A DNA stretch of 40,303 nucleotides. It comes from Bacillota bacterium (GTDB taxonomy: Bacteria; Bacillota; Syntrophomonadia; Syntrophomonadales; Syntrophomonadaceae). The position numbers and the translations under genes are program-made. Positions 23,986 to 31,000 of the stretch are shown in pieces (the stretch's first letter is position 1; each line of letters opens with the position of its first letter). The stretch is taken from NCBI GenBank assembly GCA_023395515.1, contig JAEWZB010000010.1, forward strand, positions 1 to 40,303, read 5' to 3'. A model generated the notes under the pieces. That model ran no database searches and was not told the DNA's origin. It saw nothing but the letters and a program-made list of their open reading frames with translations.

Positions 23986-24519
23986 TTAATCGGTATAATT
24001 CCCCCCATCACTTCCTTCCATTTCCGTTACATATTTTTCATACCAAGTGATTAAGAAATCATAAAAGTCACGTCCAAAGTGCAGAGTAGCCAACTGAAAT
24101 TCATCAATGTGCTTAGCTTGTTTCTTTTCAATATTTTGCAATTGTTCATTAAGATCAGTAAGCTGCTGGATGTGTTGGTCTATTAAACTAAGAAAATCCG
24201 CTCTGGAGAGATTGCGGGCGAAAAACATGCGGATTAAGATTTCATATCTGAACATAAAGGGCTTCAAGGGCGCCTGGAGCCAGTCAGTAAAAACTTTGCG
24301 CCCCTCGTCAGTAATTTCATAAATCTTTTTATAACGTCCGTTTTCTACTAATTCTTTGCCCCTTACCAGACCATTTTTTTCACAACGATTCAAGGTTGGG
24401 TATAGACTGCCATCGCTAATATTAGAAAAAAAAGCGGTGCTGTTACTCATTAGTTTTTTAATTTCATAACCACTCATATCATTTATAGTTAAGCTGCCTA
24501 AAATAAGATATTCTAACAC
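23986..24519 (-). CDS. PadR-family transcriptional regulator
   Basis: A 177-residue PadR protein. The winged-helix N-terminus (MLEYLILGSLTINDMSGYEI with DGSLYPTLNRCEKNGLV) is the classical PadR pattern, followed by a helical C-terminal dimerisation region (~95-165). Such repressors release DNA on binding small, often aromatic or toxic, compounds. The start is GTG 24519 after AGAGG. It heads a minus-strand operon and faces the acyl-CoA ligase divergently, so it may control both. A candidate operator lies at its own promoter. Confidence 0.88.
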   Translation of the reverse strand: MLEYLILGSLTINDMSGYEIKKLMSNSTAFFSNISDGSLYPTLNRCEKNGLVRGKELVENGRYKKIYEITDEGRKVFTDWLQAPLKPFMFRYEILIRMFFARNLSRADFLSLIDQHIQQLTDLNEQLQNIEKKQAKHIDEFQLATLHFGRDFYDFLITWYEKYVTEMEGSDGGNYTD

Positions 24520-24535
24520 CCCAATACCTCTTTTC

Positions 24536-24545
24536 GATATATATC
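24536..24545. promoter_or_regulatory. Candidate PadR operator
   Basis: The perfect palindrome GATATATATC lies 7 bp downstream of the -10 box of the padR promoter, around the expected transcription start. The position suits autorepression; the sequence has not been matched to a known PadR site. Confidence 0.4.
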
Positions 24546-24552
24546 TAATATA

Positions 24553-24581
24553 ATTTTATAAAAGCTATTTTTAATTGTCAA
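24553..24581 (-). promoter_or_regulatory. Promoter of the PadR operon
   Basis: On the minus strand a perfect TTGACA (24581-24576), 17-bp spacer, and TAAAAT (24558-24553). Confidence 0.8.
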
Positions 24582-24703
24582 TAATTAGTTATTTTGGAAC
24601 CGGAAAATAAAAAATAAGACAATAAAGATGATTATATTTTAAAAGTTGAATTTATGTCATAATAAAAATAGCGTAAATTATTGTAATAAAAGGAGGTAAG
24701 TTT

Positions 24704-26365
24704 ATGGAAAAATTTTGGCTTAAAGATTTTGAGGAAGATCTGGCAAAATGGCGGCATACTTGGGAATCACGTTTAGATCCTGAATCATCCCTGCATTACG
24801 AATATCCTGACTATCCTCTCAAATGGTGGTTTAACAAATGGGCAGCAGAAGCACCGGATAGGCCCTATTTGTTACTGGGAGATATCATATTATCCTACGG
24901 AGTTTGTAATGATATGAGCCGGCGTATAGCTAATGCCTTGCTGGATTTAGGTATCCGCAAAGGTGATCGGGTAGCTATCATGGCTCCTAATGTTCCGCAA
25001 TATGTTATGGCTCTGCAGGCACTTTTTAAAACTGGTATGGTTGAAGTTCCTACTAATCCTCTTTATACTCTGCCGGAACTGGCTCATCAATTTGCGGACA
25101 GTGGTACGGAAACGGTTATTGTTATGGCTATGTTTGCGGATAAAGCCATTGAACTCCTGAAAGATCCGAACTCTCCGGTTAAAAGAGTTATATATTTTCA
25201 GGTTCCCAGCGGAGCAGTAGAAATTGCAGCAGGAGAAAATATTTATGATTTAAATGAATTAATCGCCAAAGCCAGCAATGACGAACCGGACATCGAAGTA
25301 CTGGCAGACGATATTGCCAGACTGCAATATACCGGCGGAACTACCGGAGTACCTAAAGGATGTATATTTACTAATGAAATGATTTTTTCCCAGGCTATTC
25401 GTACCTCCACCGTAAGTGCCCGCGGTTTTACGGCAGTGGCCAAGGAAGATTACCGCACTCTGGCCGCTATTCCCCTTAATCATGTTTACGGCTTTAACTT
25501 TAATATCAGTGTAAATCTTTTTACCGGAGGCAGTATGGTATTAGTTCCGGTACCTTCCCCAGATAACCTCTTGGCGGCCATTCTTAAAAATAGTCCCACT
25601 ATTTTTGCCACCGTTCCGGCTATGATTATCGGCCTGATTAATCATCCCGATATTGCCAATACGGATATAAGCTCCCTGAAAGGGATGTTCTGCGGATCGG
25701 CTCCCTTGGCGGTAGAAACTCTTAAAAAGTTTGAAGAATTGACTGGCGGTCATATCATCGAAGGTTATGGTTTATCGGAAACTATAAATATTATTACCGC
25801 TAATTCATTTAGTAATCGTAAGTATGGAAGCTGTGGCTTGGTATGGCCGGATACCGACCTGCTAATTGTAGATGCGGAATCGGGAACTAAAGTTATGCCC
25901 CGGGGTGAGTTGGGGGAAATAATCGCCCGTGGTCCCCAGATCATAACTGCATATTGGCAGAAACCGGAAGAAACCGCCGCTACTATTCGGGATGGCTGGC
26001 TTTATACCGGAGATATAGGCTATATTGACGAAGAAGGCTTCGTATTTATTGTAGACCGTAAGAAAGACATTATTATTTGCAGCGGGTTCAATGTTTATCC
26101 CCGGGATGTGGATGAAGTCCTTTATGCCCATCCTAAAATAAAGGAAGCCTGTACTATCGGAATACCTGATCCTAAACGGGGCGAAAGTGTTAAAGCTTTT
26201 GTGGTGGTAAAACCGGATGAAACTTTGTCGGCAGAAGAAGTAATAGCCTACTGCCGGAAAAGTCTGGCTCCTTATAAAGTTCCCACCGTTATTGAATTTA
26301 TTGATGATATACCTAGAACCTCAGTAGGTAAACCGGATAAAAAAGTTCTCCAAGCCCAGGGATAA
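24704..26365 (+). CDS. Long-chain acyl-CoA synthetase-like AMP ligase
   Basis: A 553-residue ANL-superfamily enzyme that activates a carboxylic acid with ATP to an acyl-adenylate and transfers it to CoA. It shows the P-loop TGGTTGVPKG at 210-219, the A5 motif GYGLSETINI, the A7-A8 region YTGDIGYIDEEGFVFIVDRK followed by DIIICSGFNVYP, and the catalytic lysine K543 in SVGKPDKK. The overall pattern fits long- or medium-chain fatty acyl-CoA ligases. AAAGGAGGTAAG precedes the ATG. It stands alone between the divergent PadR operon and a strong terminator. Substrate range cannot be read from sequence; an aromatic acid is possible given the PadR neighbour. Confidence 0.87.
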   Translation: MEKFWLKDFEEDLAKWRHTWESRLDPESSLHYEYPDYPLKWWFNKWAAEAPDRPYLLLGDIILSYGVCNDMSRRIANALLDLGIRKGDRVAIMAPNVPQYVMALQALFKTGMVEVPTNPLYTLPELAHQFADSGTETVIVMAMFADKAIELLKDPNSPVKRVIYFQVPSGAVEIAAGENIYDLNELIAKASNDEPDIEVLADDIARLQYTGGTTGVPKGCIFTNEMIFSQAIRTSTVSARGFTAVAKEDYRTLAAIPLNHVYGFNFNISVNLFTGGSMVLVPVPSPDNLLAAILKNSPTIFATVPAMIIGLINHPDIANTDISSLKGMFCGSAPLAVETLKKFEELTGGHIIEGYGLSETINIITANSFSNRKYGSCGLVWPDTDLLIVDAESGTKVMPRGELGEIIARGPQIITAYWQKPEETAATIRDGWLYTGDIGYIDEEGFVFIVDRKKDIIICSGFNVYPRDVDEVLYAHPKIKEACTIGIPDPKRGESVKAFVVVKPDETLSAEEVIAYCRKSLAPYKVPTVIEFIDDIPRTSVGKPDKKVLQAQG

Positions 26366-26376
26366 ATAGTTAAATT

Positions 26377-26408
26377 AAAAACCGCACATTTGAGGGTGTG
26401 CGGTTTTT
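26377..26408 (+). terminator. Strong terminator after the acyl-CoA ligase
   Basis: A perfect 12-bp stem AAAAACCGCACA/TGTGCGGTTTTT with an 8-base loop; the T-run is part of the stem. Confidence 0.9.
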
Positions 26409-26435
26409 GTTATGATGGAGAAAAATGCTGTCTTC

Positions 26436-26468
26436 TGCAGGACAAGGTGACTCTTCCCTTGTCCTGCA
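26436..26468. repeat. Perfect 12-bp hairpin
   Basis: TGCAGGACAAGG (26436-26447) pairs perfectly with CCTTGTCCTGCA (26457-26468), 9-base loop. No T-run follows, so it is not an obvious terminator. Confidence 0.7.
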
Positions 26469-26504
26469 AACCCCTGCATCTTTTATCCCTAAGGGCTGGC
26501 TTTA

Positions 26505-26541
26505 GCCATGGGGGACGCTCGAACGAACCGTCCCCCATGGC
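26505..26541. repeat. Perfect 13-bp hairpin
   Basis: GCCATGGGGGACG (26505-26517) pairs perfectly with CGTCCCCCATGGC (26529-26541) with an 11-base loop. It is followed by CTACGTTTCACGTCTCATGC, the reverse complement of the GTGAGACGTGAAACGT repeat type. It is probably a REP-like element. Confidence 0.7.
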
Positions 26542-26572
26542 ACTACGTTTCACGTCTCATGCCCTGAGGACT

Positions 26573-26601
26573 ATGACTTTAGGCGGTAATAATGGTATAA
26601 T
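26573..26601 (+). promoter_or_regulatory. Extended -10 promoter of the fumarase genes
   Basis: TGGTATAAT (26593-26601), with ATGACT (26573-26578) 17 bp upstream of the TATAAT. Confidence 0.7.
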
Positions 26602-26620
26602 AAGAAACCATATATTACCG
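26584..26620. promoter_or_regulatory. Inverted repeat around the fumarase -10 box
   Basis: CGGTAATAATGG (26584-26595) and CCATATATTACCG (26608-26620) form an imperfect dyad centred on the -10/+1 region, so a bound protein would block RNA polymerase. A third half-site, CGGTAAT, lies at 26655-26661. Confidence 0.45.
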
Positions 26621-26661
26621 TCTGGAGGCTGACGGGAACCCAGATTAATTTGGGCGGTAAT
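26614..26661 (+). other. Possible structured leader of the fumarase mRNA
   Basis: In the transcript ATTACCG (26614-26620) can pair with CGGTAAT (26655-26661), enclosing TCTGG/CCAGA (26621-26625 / 26640-26644). It ends 10 bases before the ribosome site GCGGAGG, near enough to affect translation. I do not recognise a riboswitch. Confidence 0.35.
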
Positions 26662-26682
26662 TTATTTTTAAGCGGAGGTATT

Positions 26683-27525
26683 ATGCGTAAGATTGACTGT
26701 AAAGATATTATAGATAAAGTAGCGGAAGCAGTAGTTACGGCTAATGTTGATTTACCTGCCGATGTACTAAAGGCTATAAATGAGGCTATTAAAGTAGAAG
26801 ATTCACCTGCTGCCCGTCATATTTTACAGATAATTCTTGATAATGCCCAAATAGCCAGTAATGAAAAAATGGCTTTATGCCAAGATACCGGTATGGTAGT
26901 TATAAATGTAGAAATTGGTCAAGATGTACATATAGTAGGGGGAAGTCTGGAAAGGGCCCTTAATGAAGGGATTAGAAAAGGTTATGTAGAAGGATATCTG
27001 CGTAAATCGGTAGTGGAAGAGCCTTTGGTACGAATTAATACCGGCGATAATACTCCCGGTATTATTCATTATAATATTGTAGAAGGCAGCCAATTAAAAC
27101 TTACCCTATTCCCTAAAGGAGCCGGCAGTGAGAATATGGGGCGAGTAGCCATGTTAAAGCCTTCCCAAGGTTTAGAAGGAGTACGGGATTTTGTTTTACA
27201 GGTGGTTAAGGAAGCAGGCGGTAATCCCTGCCCCCCTATTATTGTAGGAGTAGGGATAGGCGGCAATATGGAAAAAGCGGCGCTTTTAGCTAAAAAGGCT
27301 TTGTTAAGACCCCTTGATATTAGAAATTCCGATCCCCGGATTGCCGCCCTGGAAGCGGAATGGCTAAGTAATATAAACGATTTAGGGATTGGACCCCAGG
27401 GCTTAGGAGGAAAAACTACCGCGTTAGGGGTAAATATTGAGGTTTTTGCTACTCATATTGCTAGTTTGCCGGTGGCAGTTAATTTAGGCTGTCATTCAAC
27501 CAGAAGGATAGTGCTGGAATTTTAG
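26683..27525 (+). CDS. Class I fumarate hydratase (or tartrate dehydratase) alpha subunit
   Basis: A 280-residue subunit of the oxygen-sensitive [4Fe-4S] hydro-lyases that interconvert fumarate and malate. The three cluster cysteines are C66 (ALCQDTGMVV), C183 (GGNPCPP) and C270 (NLGCHSTRR). Other family signs are GAGSENMGRVAMLKP and GIGPQGLGGKTTALGV. I start it at ATG 26683, after GCGGAGG; homology begins there, and the frame upstream to 26650 runs through the leader. The beta subunit follows 20 bases downstream. L(+)-tartrate dehydratase has the same architecture and cannot be excluded, but fumarase is the usual role in Clostridia. Confidence 0.9.
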   Translation: MRKIDCKDIIDKVAEAVVTANVDLPADVLKAINEAIKVEDSPAARHILQIILDNAQIASNEKMALCQDTGMVVINVEIGQDVHIVGGSLERALNEGIRKGYVEGYLRKSVVEEPLVRINTGDNTPGIIHYNIVEGSQLKLTLFPKGAGSENMGRVAMLKPSQGLEGVRDFVLQVVKEAGGNPCPPIIVGVGIGGNMEKAALLAKKALLRPLDIRNSDPRIAALEAEWLSNINDLGIGPQGLGGKTTALGVNIEVFATHIASLPVAVNLGCHSTRRIVLEF

Positions 27526-27545
27526 GATACCTGATGAGGTGAGAA

Positions 27546-28079
27546 ATGAGAGTTTTAAAAGCTCCTTTAAAAGGAGAAGATATAGAGAGCCTGCAAGTGG
27601 GGGAACAAGTTTTTCTGGAAGGTATTATATATGCAGCCCGGGATGCTGCCCACCGTAATATGTATGAAGCGATTTTAAACGGTACCGGCCTTCCCCTCGA
27701 CTTAGAAGGGCAAATAATATATTATGCCGGGCCCAGTCCTGCTCCGCCGGGAAAAATTATAGGTTCAGCCGGTCCTACTACCAGTGGCAGAATGGATATG
27801 TATACACCAGCTTTACTGGCTAAAGGGTTAAAATGTATGGTGGGCAAAGGCAGCCGAGATGATATAGTAATAGAGGCTATTAAAGAGCATAAGGCGGTTT
27901 ACTTAGTGACTATTGGAGGAGCCGGTGCTTATTTAGCCCAAAGGATAGTGGCAGTCCAAACTGTCGCCTATGAAGAACTGGGCCCGGAAGCTATACTGCG
28001 ACTGGAAGTGAAGGATTTTCCCTGTATTGTGGCTATAGATGCGGCCGGGAATAATATTTTTAAAGATAACTTTTTTTAA
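27546..28079 (+). CDS. Class I fumarate hydratase (or tartrate dehydratase) beta subunit
   Basis: A 177-residue swivelling beta subunit that completes the alpha/beta hydro-lyase. Motifs typical of the family are YYAGPSPAPPGKIIGSAGPT followed by TSGRMD (substrate binding), MVGKGSRDD and TIGGAGAYLAQRI. Length is normal for the separate-subunit form. The start is ATG after TGAGGTGAGAA. It is the last gene of the pair; no clear terminator follows, and the structured RNA element begins 16 bases after its stop. Confidence 0.9.
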   Translation: MRVLKAPLKGEDIESLQVGEQVFLEGIIYAARDAAHRNMYEAILNGTGLPLDLEGQIIYYAGPSPAPPGKIIGSAGPTTSGRMDMYTPALLAKGLKCMVGKGSRDDIVIEAIKEHKAVYLVTIGGAGAYLAQRIVAVQTVAYEELGPEAILRLEVKDFPCIVAIDAAGNNIFKDNFF

Positions 28080-28084
28080 AATAT

Positions 28085-28090
28085 TATATT
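28085..28090 (+). promoter_or_regulatory. -10-like box at the start of RNA element A
   Basis: TATATT ends 5 bases before the first base of the terminal stem of element A, so a transcript would begin at the element's edge. No good -35 box is seen. Confidence 0.35.
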
Positions 28091-28201
28091 AATCTAGTTG
28101 AATGTATAAATGTGTAGGAGCCGTTGCCGTAGCATGGCAGTAAGACCCCGCGAAGGCGAAAAGACGAAAAGGGGCGAGCCCTAGGAAGGGGGCCGTAAAC
28201 G

Positions 28202-28240
28202 GCACTCCTGATGTTCGCTGTCGCTCACTATTAAGGTTGC
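28202..28240 (+). repeat. Short interspersed repeat inside element A, unit 1
   Basis: 39 bp from GCACTCCTGATGTTCGC to CTATTAAGGTTGC. It is absent at the matching position of copy B, so it looks inserted. It is related to 28274-28311 and to the minus strand of 10202-10239. Confidence 0.75.
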
Positions 28241-28273
28241 GAGAGGGCCACTGAGCACGGATGCACTCTACGA

Positions 28274-28311
28274 GCACTACCCATGCTCCTTGTAGTCGCA
28301 ATTAAGGTTGC
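28274..28311 (+). repeat. Short interspersed repeat inside element A, unit 2
   Basis: 38 bp from GCACTACCCATGCTCC to AATTAAGGTTGC, sitting in the loop of the GGGCCA/TGGCCC hairpin. It can fold into ACTAC/GTAGT and CGCAA/TTGCG hairpins. Absent from copy B. Confidence 0.75.
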
Positions 28312-28448
28312 GCATTTGGCCCGGTACCCTTTTCGTCTCGAGCCAAGCGGTTGGTGTTACCCATGCGTAGGTTGGCGACGAAATATTTATACATTCAACT
28401 AACGAAGACTAGCTTTAACAAATAAACACACATATGGAGGTATTAGTA

Positions 28449-29168
28449 ATGACTCGACCCAATGACAGGGCTAATGATGAGATGCGTCCGATTAGGATTA
28501 TTCCGGGATTTGTTAAACATCCGGATGGTTCAGTACTTATTGAAGTAGGGGATACCAGGGTTTTATGTTCAGCTTTTATAGAAGAAAAAGTTCCGCACTT
28601 TTTAAAAGGCACGGGAACTGGTTGGGTAACGGCGGAATATTCCTTGCTGCCTTCTTCTACTGAAACCCGAACTCCCCGTGAAGCTGCCCGGGGTAAAATT
28701 AGTGGCAGAACCTCGGAAATTCAAAGACTCATTGGCCGCTCTTTACGCGCAGTTGTGGACATGAAAATGCTGGGAGAAAGGACCATATGGATTGACTGTG
28801 ATGTCATTCAAGCTGACGGCGGTACCAGAACTGCCTCTATAACCGGGGCATTTGTGGCTATGTACATGGCTTTAAGCAAGCTGGTCGAAACCGGAGTAAT
28901 TACTACTGTCCCCATAAAAAGCTATGTAGCTGCAGTTAGTGTAGGTATTAGTAAGGATATACCTGTTTTGGATTTAGAATATATTGAAGACTCAGAAGCG
29001 GAAGTAGACATGAATGTAGTTATGACTAGTGACGGGGAGTTTGTAGAAATACAAGGAACCGGGGAAGGCCGCTCTTTTTCCCGTGCCGAGCTAGATACTC
29101 TTTTAGCCTTAGCCCAAAAAGGTATAAATGAATTAATTGCCGGGCAGAAAAGCATTTTGGAGGAATAA
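28449..29168 (+). CDS. rph: Ribonuclease PH
   Basis: A 239-residue phosphorolytic 3'-5' exoribonuclease that trims tRNA 3' ends. It has RPNDRANDEMRPIRI at the start, the family segment GWVTAEYSLLPSSTETRTPR followed by EAARGKISGRTSEIQRLIGR, the catalytic-site region DCDVIQADGGTRTASITGAF, and SDGEFVEIQGTGEGRSFSR. Length is typical. I start it at ATG 28449, because GGAGG (28436-28440) precedes it at a good distance and overlaps the earlier ATG at 28434. Its stop overlaps the rdgB start by one base. Upstream lies RNA element A, which could be part of its leader. Confidence 0.95.
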   Translation: MTRPNDRANDEMRPIRIIPGFVKHPDGSVLIEVGDTRVLCSAFIEEKVPHFLKGTGTGWVTAEYSLLPSSTETRTPREAARGKISGRTSEIQRLIGRSLRAVVDMKMLGERTIWIDCDVIQADGGTRTASITGAFVAMYMALSKLVETGVITTVPIKSYVAAVSVGISKDIPVLDLEYIEDSEAEVDMNVVMTSDGEFVEIQGTGEGRSFSRAELDTLLALAQKGINELIAGQKSILEE

Positions 29169-29779
29169 TGAAGGAAATTTTATTAGCTACCAGAAATAAA
29201 GGAAAAGTACGGGAACTTCAAGAATTGCTGTTACCGTTAAACATTAAAGTTTTAACTTTGGATGAGGTTGGACCTATTCCTGATATTGAAGAAGACGGCG
29301 ATTCTTTTGCGGCTAATGCGTTGAAAAAAGCCCGGGAAACTAGTAAAGAGTCGGGATATATTTGTTTAGCTGATGATTCAGGTTTAGTAGTGGACGCTCT
29401 GGATGGGCAGCCAGGCATTTACTCGGCACGCTTTGCCGGTGAAAACGCTACTGATGAAGAAAATAATAATAAGCTCCTTAGTTTACTGACTGATGTGGAG
29501 GAAAAGGAACGTACTGCTCGTTTTGTATGTGCTATTGCCATATGTAGCCCCCAAGGTAAATTTGCTACGGTGGAGGGCATATGTGAAGGCAGGATAGATT
29601 TTGCTCCTCAGGGTACCGGCGGCTTTGGCTATGATCCATTATTTATTCCCACCGGTTATTCCAGCAGTTTTGGCGAGTTGTCCAGTGCACAAAAACATCA
29701 AATCAGTCACCGGGGGGAGGCTTTAAAAAAAGCTATACCATTAATTGCAAATTTTTTTCGGCCGGAAAACCGTGTATAG
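29168..29779 (+). CDS. rdgB: XTP/dITP diphosphatase (RdgB/HAM1)
   Basis: A 203-residue nucleotide-sanitising pyrophosphatase that hydrolyses dITP and XTP to monophosphates. It shows LLATRNKGKVRELQELL (substrate loop), DGDSFAANALKKA, LADDSGLVVDALDGQPGIYS followed by ARFAG, and the late motif GTGGFGYDPLFIP with SHRGEAL near the end. The TAATG overlap with rph indicates translational coupling, and the rph-rdgB order is common in Firmicutes. Confidence 0.95.
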   Translation: MKEILLATRNKGKVRELQELLLPLNIKVLTLDEVGPIPDIEEDGDSFAANALKKARETSKESGYICLADDSGLVVDALDGQPGIYSARFAGENATDEENNNKLLSLLTDVEEKERTARFVCAIAICSPQGKFATVEGICEGRIDFAPQGTGGFGYDPLFIPTGYSSSFGELSSAQKHQISHRGEALKKAIPLIANFFRPENRV

Positions 29780-29809
29780 TGTATAATTGTTGAGTTGGTA
29801 GATTTTCCC

Positions 29810-29838
29810 TTGAAATTTGCTTAATGAATTTGTATAAT
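29810..29838 (+). promoter_or_regulatory. Strong promoter ahead of the gcv operon
   Basis: TTGAAA (29810-29815), 17-bp spacer, perfect TATAAT (29833-29838). The first gene starts 250 bases later, after a terminator. Confidence 0.85.
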
Positions 29839-29844
29839 TTTTTT

Positions 29845-30018
29845 TGGAAGATTAATAAAACTGCATACTATAGGATGAAGATATAAGAAGTTTAGTGATA
29901 AGCTAGAAAGAGGCCAGCATGTTATGGTTGATAGTTTATAAGCGAATGAATAATATCTGGACCAAGCCCTGAGAATTAGTAGAAGGGAAGAAAATTATTA
30001 TATTTTCTTCCCTGTTTT
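29845..30018 (+). ncRNA. Candidate leader or independent RNA before the gcv operon
   Basis: A ~174-nt promoter-to-terminator unit without a convincing reading frame. Local pairings include AGTTT/AAGCT and AGGCCAG with CTGG-A-CC; GGAAGA near the 5' end can pair with TCTTCC of the terminator. It could be an attenuator for folD-gcv (no clear second promoter follows the terminator) or a free small RNA. I see no glycine-riboswitch, T-box or THF-riboswitch hallmarks. Confidence 0.5.
29984..30018 (+). terminator. Strong terminator upstream of folD
   Basis: A perfect 12-bp stem AGGGAAGAAAAT/ATTTTCTTCCCT followed by GTTTTTA, about 72 bases before the folD start. Confidence 0.9.
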
Positions 30019-30089
30019 TAATTGTTTGATAAGTATAGTGGAATTGCTAGTAGGAAAAGCTAAAACAAAGTATAGAGGGGGATATTATT

Positions 30090-30971
30090 ATGCCAACCAT
30101 GGCTCCTACTAGAGAATCCCAAATTCTTTCCGGAAAAAATATTGCCGATAATATACTAGAAGAAGTTGCCCTGCAAGTGCGGGAAATCAAGGAACGACAC
30201 CATTTATCACCCTTTCTTATGGCTATCCAAGTAGGCTTTGACCCAGCTACTCAAGTGTATTTGCAATCCCAGCAGAAAATGCTGCAAAAGGCGGGGATAA
30301 ATTATAATGTCATTGAGTTATCCCAAGATATTTCTACCCGTCAGTTGCTGGAAATTATAAAGCGGGTTAATAATGATCCGGTCGTAAATGGAGTGATTGT
30401 TCACCATCCCTTACCCGAACATATTGATGCTAAGAAAATTCAGTGGGGCATTAATCCGAGAAAGGATGTAGAAGGGGTTACCCCTCATAACTTAGGCCGA
30501 CTTTTCTTAGGAGCTGGTGGTCTTTATCCTTGTACAGCTTTATCAATATTAGCTTTAATAAAAGCTACCGGAGTTGACCTTAAGGGTAAAGAAGTTACTA
30601 TAGTAGGCCATAGCTCTATTGTAGGCAAACCGACGGCCATGTTATTACTTAATGAAGAAGCAACTGTTACCATATGTCACTATGCAACTTCAGAGCGTGG
30701 TATGCTAGAATACCATGTAAGAAATGCGGAGATTTTAGTGGTAGCAGTAGGTATACCTAATTTAATTCCGGGGGCATGGATTAAAGATGGTGCGATAGTA
30801 ATTGATGCCGGTATAAATCGATCAGGCGGCTCTATTGTAGGTGATGTTGATTTCCCAGGAGCTTTGAAGAGGGCTGGATATATTACTCCGGTACCTGGAG
30901 GAGTAGGAAAAGTAACTACCGCTTACTTGGTTAAAAATACCCTGCAAGCCTTTAAAGCGGTAATTAAATAG
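30090..30971 (+). CDS. folD: FolD-like methylene-THF dehydrogenase with altered active site
   Basis: A 293-residue FolD homologue. FolD normally oxidises 5,10-methylene-THF with NAD(P) and hydrolyses the methenyl product to 10-formyl-THF. The fold is intact (GKNIADNILEEV, TIVGHSSIVGKPTAMLLL, NRSGGSIVGDVDF, YITPVPGGVGKVTTAYL). In the catalytic set Tyr is kept (Y57), but the lysine of YxxxK is Q61, the glutamine of VQLPLP is H105 (VHHPLP), and the second aspartate of KDVDG is E128 (KDVEG). In studied FolD enzymes Lys-to-Gln removes cyclohydrolase activity while dehydrogenase can remain, so a single-function dehydrogenase is likely here. It leads the gcv operon and would use the methylene-THF made by GcvT and GlyA. 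AGAGGGGGATATT precedes the ATG. Confidence 0.85.
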   Translation: MPTMAPTRESQILSGKNIADNILEEVALQVREIKERHHLSPFLMAIQVGFDPATQVYLQSQQKMLQKAGINYNVIELSQDISTRQLLEIIKRVNNDPVVNGVIVHHPLPEHIDAKKIQWGINPRKDVEGVTPHNLGRLFLGAGGLYPCTALSILALIKATGVDLKGKEVTIVGHSSIVGKPTAMLLLNEEATVTICHYATSERGMLEYHVRNAEILVVAVGIPNLIPGAWIKDGAIVIDAGINRSGGSIVGDVDFPGALKRAGYITPVPGGVGKVTTAYLVKNTLQAFKAVIK

Positions 30972-31000
30972 AAATATACGAATTTGAAGGAGGCCATGCT

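Larger units (their letters stand above)
28096..28400 (+). ncRNA. Structured RNA element, copy A (305 nt)
   Basis: It is bounded by a perfect 16-bp terminal pairing (28096-28111 with 28385-28400). Inside, helices pair in nested order: GCC/GGC (28120-28122 with 28374-28376), GCC/GGT (28126-28128 with 28370-28372), CATGG/CCATG (28133-28137 with 28361-28365), GTAAGACC/GGTGTTAC with one mismatch (28140-28147 with 28353-28360), CCGC/GCGG (28148-28151 with 28347-28350), an 11-bp perfect helix (28163-28173 with 28327-28337) and GGGCCA/TGGCCC (28245-28250 with 28317-28322). Every helix has a counterpart in copy B, several with compensatory changes. Two ~38-bp repeats are inserted here. It precedes rph in the same orientation. 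The family is unrecognised; whether it is a leader, an independent RNA or a mobile element is open. Confidence 0.75.

Noticed and set aside
28089..28301. Minus-strand 70-residue frame within RNA element A
   Set aside because: The region is explained by conserved RNA pairing; copy B does not preserve the frame.
29839..30089. Glycine or THF riboswitch expected before gcv/folD genes
   Set aside because: I could not find the conserved core sequences of either class; only a promoter, weak helices and a terminator are visible.
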